A DNA stretch of 5,065 bases, from NCBI GenBank assembly GCA_945873015.1, contig CAMCBY010000321.1:1-5065 (forward strand), read 5' to 3'. Positions 1 through 5,065 of the stretch are shown here, one piece after another. The position numbers were made by a program, and so were the translations under genes. The notes under the pieces are model-generated. The model searched no databases. It was not told the origin of the DNA and saw nothing but the letters and a program-made list of their open reading frames with translations. Position 1 is the stretch's first letter. Each line of letters begins with the position of its first letter. The stretch comes from Klebsiella pneumoniae. GTDB lineage: Bacteria; Pseudomonadota; Gammaproteobacteria; Ga0077536.

Positions 1-27
1 ATTGGGCAAATAAAGAGCAAGTTTCAT
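1..27 (-). CDS. 5' end of a divergent gene, product uncertain (partial)
   Basis: Reading the minus strand leftward from 27 gives ATG and eight further codons (MKLALYLPN), open to the window edge. The start is supported by a strong Shine-Dalgarno sequence, GAGGAG on the minus strand (35-40), with 7 nt between it and the ATG. Nine residues cannot establish a function. The beginning MKLALYLPN resembles, from memory, the N-terminus of some luciferase-like (LLM class) flavin-dependent oxidoreductases, where this stretch is the first beta strand of the TIM barrel, but this is only a hint. The gene is transcribed away from the SulP-carbonic anhydrase gene. Confidence is for the existence of a gene start, not the product. 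Confidence 0.6.
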
Positions 28-288
28 TCGGTGTCTCCTCGGCGAATCCAGGGGGATGTGACCGGGGCCCGCTGAGGGCCTCCGTGTCGCAGACGGCAGG
101 AAATTGATTATCGCGCGTCAGTATAAGTCAGCGACCACGCGCCTCGGACAGTTCACTGCGCAGCGAATTGCCACGCATCGGCGCTGCGCGGGGGCCGCGT
201 TAGGGGGGCCTCACCTGATCTGCGATACTTGGCCACCTATGGTGGGCAATAGATCGCGGTCCTGCCTGCACACCAGGCGCGGCCGGCC
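28..288. other. Divergent intergenic region
   Basis: About 260 bp lie between the two divergent gene starts. It is GC-rich with one less GC-rich patch around 101-127. In that patch TATAAG (122-127, plus) and GATAAT (112-107, minus) each match five of six bases of the sigma-70 -10 consensus, but neither has a convincing -35 hexamer at 16-18 bp, so promoters are not assigned with confidence. A small inverted repeat CCACC-TAT-GGTGG lies at 233-245; it is too short to interpret. An in-frame TAG at 250-252 limits how far upstream the SulP gene could start. Confidence 0.35.
35..40 (-). promoter_or_regulatory. Ribosome binding site of the left-edge divergent gene
   Basis: The minus strand reads GAGGAG seven bases before the ATG at 27-25. 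It is a near-ideal match to the anti-Shine-Dalgarno sequence at good spacing, and it is the main reason for calling a gene from only nine codons. Confidence 0.6.
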
Positions 289-2604
289 TTGTCCGACTCT
301 CCACTCACGCACGCCGATATCGACAGCACTATGCCCCATAACCATGCTTCTTTTGCAGCAACCTTTCCCCGTGATATCGCCGCCAGCGTGGTGCTGTTCC
401 TGGTTGCACTGCCCCTCTGCATGGGGGTAGCCATCGCGTCCGGCGCACCGCCATTCTCCGGCATTCTGGCCGGCATCATCGGCGGTATCGTGGTCGGCAC
501 GCTCAGCCAATCGCATAAGAGCGTCAGCGGCCCAGCCGCGGGACTGATCACGATCACCGCCGGTTACCTGGCGATGCTCGGCAGCTTTGAGGCCTTCCTG
601 CTTGCCTTGGTGGTGGCCGGTCTGATCCAGATCGGGCTCGGTGTCTTGCGCACGGGGGTGCTGGCCGAGTTCTTTCCGAGCAGCGTGCTGAAAGGACTGC
701 TGGCCGGCATCGGTCTCATCCTCATCCTCAAGCAGGTGCCGCATATCCTCGGCAGTGACGGCGACCCGATGGGCGATAAATCTTTCCTGCAACCGGACAA
801 CAGCAATACCTTCAGCGAAATCATCAGCTCGTTCGGCAATATCCATGTGGGGGCCGCATGCATTGGCCTCATGTCCATCGCCCTGGTGATGTTCTGGGAG
901 CGCATTCCGTGGTTGCGCCGGCTGCCGGTGCCTTCGGTGGTCGTGGTGATCTTCGCTGCGGTGGCGTGCAAGGTGTGGTTTGGGGAATTGGGCCCGGACT
1001 GGGCCATCGGCGCATCACACTTGGTGCAGGTGCCGGTGGCGCGTGATTTTGGTGAGTTCCTGGCGCTGTTCCGCTTTCCGGATTTCTCTCTCATTGAGAA
1101 CCCCGCCATCTATACCGCAGCCTTGACCATCGCCGCTGTGGCAAGTCTTGAGACCCTGCTCAACCTCGAAGCCGTCGACAAGCTCGACCCCGATCAACGT
1201 CACGCACCGACCAACCGCGAACTTATCGCGCAAGGTACGGGCAACATGCTGAGTGGCCTGTTGGGTGGCATGCCTATCACCTGTGTCATCGTGCGCAGCT
1301 CCATCAACATCAATGCCGGCGCGCGGACCAAACTCAGCGCCATCGTGCAAGGTTTTCTGCTGCTGTTCAGTGTCATGCTGCTGCCGCAGTGGTTGAACCA
1401 GATCCCGCTCGCGGCAGTCGCCGCCCTGCTGCTCATGACCGGTTTCAAGCTGATCTCACCCACCCTGGTCAAACAGATGTGGGACGAAGGGCGCAACCAG
1501 TTCCTGCCGTTTGCCATCACTGCCATTGCCATCGTATTGATCGATCCCTTGCGCGGCATCCTTATCGGTATGTCAGTGAGTCTGTTCTTTATTCTTCGCA
1601 GCAACCTGCAGCGCCCCTTGCGGCGCGTGCTGGAGAAACACGTAGGGGGCGAGGTACTGCGTATCGAACTGGCCAACCAGGTCAGCTTCTTCAGTCGGCC
1701 GGTGTTGCAGAAGGCCTTGTACGACGTGCCCCGCGGTGGGCATGTGCTGGTCGATGCGCGCAATACCGACTACATCGACGCCGACGTGCTCGATTTGATC
1801 GATGACTTCAGGCGCGACACCGCCGAAGCGCACGGTGTGCAACTCAGTCTGGTCGGCTTCAAGGAGCGCTACCAGATAGACGATCAAATCCAGTACATCG
1901 ATTATTCGAGTCGCGAAGTGCAGAGCACCCTTACACCAGCTCGGGTACTTGATATCTTGAATGAAGGTAATCAGCGCTTTCTGAGCGGCAAACGCCTGAC
2001 CCGCGACCTCGGCCGTCAGGTCGATGCGACTGCCACCGGTCAATTCCCGATGGCGGTCGTGCTGAGCTGCATCGACTCGCGCTCGCCGGCCGAGCTGATT
2101 TTCGACCTTGGCCTCGGCGACATTTTCAGCGTGCGCATTGCCGGCAACATCGCACGCGACAAAGTGCTGGGCAGCATGGAATACAGTTGCGCCGTGGCCG
2201 GTGCCAAGTTGGTCCTGGTCATGGGCCATACTTCCTGTGGTGCGGTCAATGCGGCGGTAGATTTGTACTGCTCTCACCAGACCGCTGTTGAGGCTACTGG
2301 TTGCGGCAATCTCGATACCCTTATCTCCGAAATCCAGCTCTCCATCGATGTCGATACCTGCCCGGCAGCCGATGCGTGGTTGCCCGGCGAAAAGGCCGCG
2401 TATGCCAACGAAGTCGCGCGGCGCAACGTGCTGCGCACCATGCACATGATTCGCCAGCGCAGCGCAACACTCGACAAATTGGTGCGCGATGGGCGCATCG
2501 CCATCGCCGGGGCAATCTATGATGTCGGCACCGGGCAAGTGAATTTCCTGCAAACCGCCGATGCCGGTACGGCACTCGTACACGGTACCGCTGCCGGTCA
2601 CTAA
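289..2604 (+). CDS. SulP-family anion (probable bicarbonate) transporter fused to beta-carbonic anhydrase
   Basis: Predicted inner-membrane protein of 771 residues in three parts. (1) SulP transport domain, about 25-440: many hydrophobic segments, the motif SGPAAGL (80-86), and the conserved block around NRELIAQGTGNMLSGLLGG (309-327), typical of the bicarbonate-type branch. (2) Cytoplasmic STAS domain, about 450-530, with IDADVLDLIDDF (496-507). (3) Complete beta-class carbonic anhydrase, about 549-756: CIDSR supplies Cys594, Asp596 and Arg598, and GHTSCG supplies His647 and Cys650, so the expected zinc ligands and the Asp-Arg pair are all present; RIAGN follows at 616-620. The enzyme part interconverts CO2 and bicarbonate, presumably next to the transported substrate. 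SulP-carbonic anhydrase fusions are a known family proposed to move bicarbonate; substrate and direction here are inferred. The start is TTG at 289 (weak AGG at 275-277). ATG at 331 (residue 15) is the alternative, but has no visible Shine-Dalgarno sequence. Probably monocistronic. Confidence 0.93.
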   Translation: MSDSPLTHADIDSTMPHNHASFAATFPRDIAASVVLFLVALPLCMGVAIASGAPPFSGILAGIIGGIVVGTLSQSHKSVSGPAAGLITITAGYLAMLGSFEAFLLALVVAGLIQIGLGVLRTGVLAEFFPSSVLKGLLAGIGLILILKQVPHILGSDGDPMGDKSFLQPDNSNTFSEIISSFGNIHVGAACIGLMSIALVMFWERIPWLRRLPVPSVVVVIFAAVACKVWFGELGPDWAIGASHLVQVPVARDFGEFLALFRFPDFSLIENPAIYTAALTIAAVASLETLLNLEAVDKLDPDQRHAPTNRELIAQGTGNMLSGLLGGMPITCVIVRSSININAGARTKLSAIVQGFLLLFSVMLLPQWLNQIPLAAVAALLLMTGFKLISPTLVKQMWDEGRNQFLPFAITAIAIVLIDPLRGILIGMSVSLFFILRSNLQRPLRRVLEKHVGGEVLRIELANQVSFFSRPVLQKALYDVPRGGHVLVDARNTDYIDADVLDLIDDFRRDTAEAHGVQLSLVGFKERYQIDDQIQYIDYSSREVQSTLTPARVLDILNEGNQRFLSGKRLTRDLGRQVDATATGQFPMAVVLSCIDSRSPAELIFDLGLGDIFSVRIAGNIARDKVLGSMEYSCAVAGAKLVLVMGHTSCGAVNAAVDLYCSHQTAVEATGCGNLDTLISEIQLSIDVDTCPAADAWLPGEKAAYANEVARRNVLRTMHMIRQRSATLDKLVRDGRIAIAGAIYDVGTGQVNFLQTADAGTALVHGTAAGH

Positions 2605-2820
2605 ATGACGAAGCAGCGCCCGCTGATGACGTCGTCTGGATGAAGCATCGATAGGCTTTGCAGGGCAACGCAAGGCATCACCCGCGCGCCGCTAACCGCG
2701 AGGCCTGCCGCCCACGATGATTCCTATCGTTCCGCCGCAATTCTCACGAGATTGAGGCGTAGGCCATCGAGATGGTATTGCACGACTGCGCGAGATTGAG
2801 TGACGCTCCAGATTGGCCGT
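2605..2820. other. GC-rich intergenic stretch after the SulP-carbonic anhydrase gene
   Basis: No supportable gene is seen here. There is an imperfect nested hairpin just after the stop codon (GACGA at 2607-2611 with TCGTC at 2632-2636, enclosing CAGCG-CC-CGCTG at 2614-2625). It lacks a T-tract and has a two-base inner loop, so it is not called a terminator. A 5-bp inverted repeat (ACGAT 2714-2718, ATCGT 2726-2730) and a 10-bp direct repeat CGAGATTGAG (2747-2756 and 2791-2800) are also present and may be chance. Confidence 0.5.
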
Positions 2821-2945
2821 CACATTTGCTATTACTTGTTAAGTACATGCGATGGTTTTTCCGTGATATTTGATTACGTAAAAACGAATATTTAATAAAC
2901 TATTGAAAGATAATTATATTTCTTGATGGCACTAAAAATGAAAAT

Positions 2946-2966
2946 TTAATTTCTTTTTGAAATTAA
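2946..2966 (+). repeat. Perfect 8-bp inverted repeat (hairpin) in the leader
   Basis: TTAATTTC (2946-2953) is the exact reverse complement of GAAATTAA (2959-2966), with a TTTTT loop. It lies 35 bp upstream of the ATG at 3002. It could be an operator dyad or a weak RNA hairpin. The stem is nearly all A-T, so its stability as RNA would be low, and such a dyad can arise by chance in AT-rich DNA. Confidence 0.4.
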
Positions 2967-2988
2967 TCAATCCGTTGGTCCAGCGGAC

Positions 2989-2993
2989 AGGAA
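2989..2993 (+). promoter_or_regulatory. Ribosome binding site setting the ATG start at 3002
   Basis: AGGAA lies 8 nt before the ATG at 3002. This favours 3002 over the in-frame TTG at 2957, which lies in the AT-rich leader, partly inside the inverted repeat, with no purine-rich Shine-Dalgarno sequence. Starting at 3002 also places a signal peptide at the very N-terminus. Confidence 0.65.
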
Positions 2994-3001
2994 CAAACTC
3001 G

Positions 3002-4534
3002 ATGTCATTCCAACCGCGGCACCTGTTCATCACGGCCTTGTTTGTTGTCGCCCCCACCATCCAGGCGGCACACGCTCCCGGCGAAAAAAAGCCGCCGGGT
3101 GACGTGGTCCCAACCGCCGTAGTAGCGCAAGCGCCCTCGCTTCCAAATTCTGACGTACCGGTCCGGAGCAGCTACGCCGAACGCGCGCGCAGCCACGGCA
3201 CTCAACCGGAAACCGATCCACCGCGCTACGTGCGCAATCTCGCCAAAACGGGCGTCGCTGCCTTCAAACAGCTCGACTGGCTGGACGCGGGCCTCGACTT
3301 CCGCGAGCGCTACGAACTGCGCGAGAACGACATCCGGCGCCCGTTTCTCGCCACCGACCACAACTTCCTGCATCGCACCCGCGCCTACCTTGGAGTGCGG
3401 CAAATCGCCGATCCACTGCGTTTCGCGCTCGAATTTGAAGACTCGCGGCGCTCCAACACCGTCTATGCGCGCGACACCCGCGACGTGAATGAGTTTGAAC
3501 TGATTCAGGGTTATGGCGAGCTTTATTTCGACGACGCGCTCGGCCACGACCCACTGGGCAACGCGCGTCCAATCCGTCTGCGCGTCGGAAGGTTGGCCTG
3601 GGAATCGCTCGACCGCCGCATGATAGGCAACAACCAGTGGCGCAATACCACCAATAATTTTGAAGGCCTGCGTCTCAATCTCGGCCAGGAAAGCAACGAC
3701 TGGGAGATCGATTTATGGGGCGTGCAGCCCATCGTGCGCGACACCGACAAGTTCGATTCACCGAATGATGACGTGTGGTTCTTCGGTGGCATCGTCAACT
3801 GGCGACGCTGGTCACAGTGGCTCACTCTGCAGCCCTATTATCTCGGCCTGCGCCAGCGCGCGCGTGGCGCGTTGCTCGAGCGTGAGGTGCACGCGCCTGG
3901 TGTGCGCGGCTACGGCGTCGTGCCGGACACCGCCATCGACTACGATCTGAGCGGCACCTATCAGTTTGGCCACGAGGGCTCGCGCGCCAAATCGGCCTAT
4001 GCCCTCACCATCGAGTTTGGCTACACCTTCGCCCATGCCCGGAAACCCCGCGCGAGCGTGTTCTACGGCTACGCGAGCGGCGACCGCGACCCGACAGATC
4101 AACGCGACCAGCGCTTTGAACGTTTTTTCGGTTTTGCTCGCCCTTGGTCGGCAGATGACAACATCGTGTTCGAGAACGTCAAAACGCCCAAAATCAAGCT
4201 GGAATTCGAGCCCCGCAAGGGACTCGCCATCGACGGCGGTTACTCTTGGTATTGGCTCGCGAGCAAGCGTGACCGGTTCAATAATCTTTTGAACGGCATC
4301 AATGGCGATAACCGCTTCAATCGTGACCGCGGCGGCCAAAGCGGAGATCTGCTCGGCCAGGCGGTGGATGTCCGTGTGCGCTATCGACTCACGCCGCGCA
4401 TCGATACTGCCGTTGGCTATTCACACTGGTTGAACGGCGAGTTCGTCGAGAAGCGGCAATTGGCGGCGCTCGGCGAGACCACCGCAACCACCAATTTTCT
4501 CTACGTTGAAGTATCGCTGAACGTGTTTAAGTAG
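3002..4534 (+). CDS. Alginate-export family outer-membrane beta-barrel protein
   Basis: Predicted exported protein of 510 residues, placed in the outer membrane. Residues 1 to about 25 form a signal peptide: Arg6/His7, a hydrophobic core LFITALFVVAPTI, then Ala-rich QAAHA with cleavage near 22-25. Residues 26 to about 88 form a Pro/Ala/charged linker. From about 90 the sequence fits the alginate-export (AlgE-like) barrel family: amphipathic strands such as LDAGLDFRERYELR (94-107), the family-like block GRLAWESLDRRMIGNNQW (196-213) followed by FEGLRL (220-225), GYASGDRDPTDQ (356-367), and a C-terminal LGQAVDVRVRYRLTPRID (451-468) with GYSHWLNGEF (472-481). The last strand ends NVFK, so the usual terminal aromatic is next to last. 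Family members include alginate exporters, but many are general porin-like barrels in strains without alginate. No alginate synthesis gene is near, so the substrate is unknown. It has its own AT-rich leader and converges with the TorF-like gene. Confidence 0.82.
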   Translation: MSFQPRHLFITALFVVAPTIQAAHAPGEKKPPGDVVPTAVVAQAPSLPNSDVPVRSSYAERARSHGTQPETDPPRYVRNLAKTGVAAFKQLDWLDAGLDFRERYELRENDIRRPFLATDHNFLHRTRAYLGVRQIADPLRFALEFEDSRRSNTVYARDTRDVNEFELIQGYGELYFDDALGHDPLGNARPIRLRVGRLAWESLDRRMIGNNQWRNTTNNFEGLRLNLGQESNDWEIDLWGVQPIVRDTDKFDSPNDDVWFFGGIVNWRRWSQWLTLQPYYLGLRQRARGALLEREVHAPGVRGYGVVPDTAIDYDLSGTYQFGHEGSRAKSAYALTIEFGYTFAHARKPRASVFYGYASGDRDPTDQRDQRFERFFGFARPWSADDNIVFENVKTPKIKLEFEPRKGLAIDGGYSWYWLASKRDRFNNLLNGINGDNRFNRDRGGQSGDLLGQAVDVRVRYRLTPRIDTAVGYSHWLNGEFVEKRQLAALGETTATTNFLYVEVSLNVFK

Positions 4535-4686
4535 GACGCGGTGAGGTCGTGCTGACCCTGAACAGGCGTCGGTCGGGGGCGAGGTTGGAAAGAGGCTCAA
4601 GGTGGCGCGCGATGCGCCTTGCTCTCGCAGGGAAAACACAACGGCCCCACTGCGGGGGCCGTTGCTGACTGCACTGGCTCGCTCGA
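4535..4686. other. Convergent intergenic region
   Basis: This 152-bp gap lies between two stop codons facing each other. The half next to the alginate-export gene is GC-rich with no clear plus-strand terminator. The half next to the porin gene contains the strong hairpin annotated separately, which may serve both directions. No short gene is supported. Confidence 0.5.
4632..4664 (-). terminator. Rho-independent terminator of the TorF-like gene
   Basis: CAACGGCCCC (4639-4648) pairs perfectly with GGGGCCGTTG (4655-4664), giving a 10-bp GC-rich stem with a 6-nt loop. On the minus strand the stem is followed by TGTGTTTTCC, a short T-rich tract, and the hairpin begins 22 nt after the porin stop codon. 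Both features fit an intrinsic terminator for the minus-strand gene. On the plus strand no T-tract follows, so termination of the alginate-export transcript here is possible but less supported. Confidence 0.8.
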
Positions 4687-5065
4687 TTAGAACGAGCGCG
4701 AGATGCTGAACACCACTTCGTCACGGGTCAAATCGCGGTACGAGGTGCCACCTTCAGCAGAGTAGGCATAGTCGTTGTAGAAGGTCGCCATGCCACCGTT
4801 CCACTTACACGCCGCGCCACCGCGGTTGCCGCACTGGTCGCCGTTGTCGACCCAGTAGTAGGACACGTCGAACACGAAGCCGAGCGCTTCTTTCGACACG
4901 CCCACCGAGAACCACCACCAATCGTAGCCATCGGGCGTTGCGAAGTAGGCCGAGAACTCGTCACCTTCGACGTCCTGATAACCGATGTTGAAGGCAAAGC
5001 CGATGTCATAGGGCAGGCTCGCACCGAGCGAGAACTGCACGTGATGGGCATTGCCGTCTTCACCG
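4687..5065 (-). CDS. TorF-family (Gcw_chp-like) putative porin, C-terminal part
   Basis: The frame is open from the right edge (codons from 5064) to TAA at 4689-4687, giving 125 visible residues; the start lies outside the window. The fragment shows alternating-residue beta strands with aromatic belts: HVQFSLGASLPYDIGFAFNI, DWWWFSVGVSKEALGFVFDV and a final VVFSISRSF. The terminal Phe with alternating hydrophobics is a typical outer-membrane barrel sorting signal. The pattern GEDGN..., SLP-YDIGF, SKEALGF-FDVSYYWVD and the F-SISRSF ending recalls the TorF/Gcw_chp family of roughly 230-residue proteobacterial outer-membrane proteins, whose function is poorly defined. The loop between the last strands has two cysteines separated by seven residues (codons at 4831-4833 and 4807-4809), possibly a surface-loop disulfide. 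A GTG at 5040-5038 is internal, not the start, because family-like sequence continues upstream. Confidence 0.68.
   Translation of the reverse strand, partial: GEDGNAHHVQFSLGASLPYDIGFAFNIGYQDVEGDEFSAYFATPDGYDWWWFSVGVSKEALGFVFDVSYYWVDNGDQCGNRGGAACKWNGGMATFYNDYAYSAEGGTSYRDLTRDEVVFSISRSF

Larger units (their letters stand above)
2821..3001 (+). promoter_or_regulatory. AT-rich promoter/leader region of the alginate-export family gene
   Basis: Base composition drops sharply: 2881-2970 has 15 G/C in 90 bases, against clearly GC-rich genes on both sides. The best sigma-70-like pair is TTAATA (2892-2897) and TATATT (2915-2920) with a 17-bp spacer, matching four and five of six consensus positions. 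A weaker alternative is TTGATT (2870-2875) with TAATAA (2893-2898). In sequence this AT-rich, any one pair is weak evidence; the region as a whole is a more secure call than an exact promoter. If the first pair is used, the leader is roughly 75 nt long and contains the hairpin at 2946-2966. Confidence 0.45.

Noticed and set aside
104..430. Plus-strand open frame crossing the intergenic region and the SulP start
   Set aside because: It begins with TTG without a ribosome binding site, reads through the SulP gene in another frame, and its protein is rich in Arg, Pro and Cys with no family resemblance.
211..846. Minus-strand open frame of 211 codons over the start of the SulP gene
   Set aside because: Translation is rich in charged, low-complexity sequence with no family motifs, and it is antisense to the conserved transport domain.
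2607..2636. Nested hairpin after the SulP-carbonic anhydrase stop codon as a terminator
   Set aside because: Short stems, a two-base inner loop, unpaired bulges and no following T-tract.
1573..2673. Long minus-strand open frame of 366 codons opposite the carbonic anhydrase half of the fusion gene
   Set aside because: It lies antisense to a gene with clear domain motifs, its translation shows no recognisable family, and long antisense frames are common in GC-rich coding DNA.
2747..2800. Direct repeat CGAGATTGAG, two copies 44 bp apart, as a regulator site or insertion remnant
   Set aside because: Only two 10-bp copies, not helically phased in a telling way, with no inverted ends or transposase nearby; chance is plausible.
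2957..3001. Upstream TTG start for the alginate-export family gene, adding 15 residues
   Set aside because: It lacks a Shine-Dalgarno sequence, falls inside the leader inverted repeat, and would bury the signal peptide; ATG 3002 has AGGAA at proper spacing.
3005..3547. Minus-strand open frame of 180 codons opposite the start of the barrel gene
   Set aside because: Antisense to a gene with a signal peptide and family motifs; no recognisable product or ribosome binding site.

Overview
The window reads as chromosomal DNA from a GC-rich Gram-negative proteobacterium. Two predicted outer-membrane beta-barrel proteins (an alginate-export family protein and a TorF-like porin) need an outer membrane, and the SulP-carbonic anhydrase fusion also suits a beta- or gammaproteobacterium. 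Species cannot be named from the sequence. No mobile element, CRISPR array, tRNA or rRNA is visible.

Layout, left to right. (1) Positions 1-27 hold the first nine codons of a minus-strand gene that runs off the left edge; it has a very good ribosome binding site. (2) Positions 28-288 are a GC-rich divergent intergenic region with only weak promoter-like hexamers. (3) Positions 289-2604, plus strand, encode a 771-residue fusion of a SulP-family anion transporter (membrane domain plus STAS domain) and a complete beta-class carbonic anhydrase, a predicted bicarbonate/inorganic carbon transport system. (4) Positions 2605-3001 are non-coding. The first part is GC-rich and unremarkable. The second part is extremely AT-rich (15 G/C in the 90 bases 2881-2970) and carries promoter-like hexamers and two dyads. 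(5) Positions 3002-4534, plus strand, encode a secreted 510-residue alginate-export family beta-barrel with its own AT-rich leader. (6) Positions 4535-4686 are the convergent gap, containing a strong hairpin followed by a T-rich tract on the minus strand. (7) Positions 4687-5065, minus strand, are the 3' part of a TorF/Gcw_chp-like putative porin cut by the right edge.

The three main genes look like separate transcription units: the SulP and barrel genes are about 400 bp apart, and the barrel and porin genes converge. All three deal with moving solutes or ions across an envelope membrane, but nothing in the sequence ties them into one pathway. No clearly new system is seen. The points most worth a second look are the transporter-enzyme fusion, the sharply AT-rich leader before the barrel gene, and the barrel protein's isolation from any alginate biosynthesis gene within this window.
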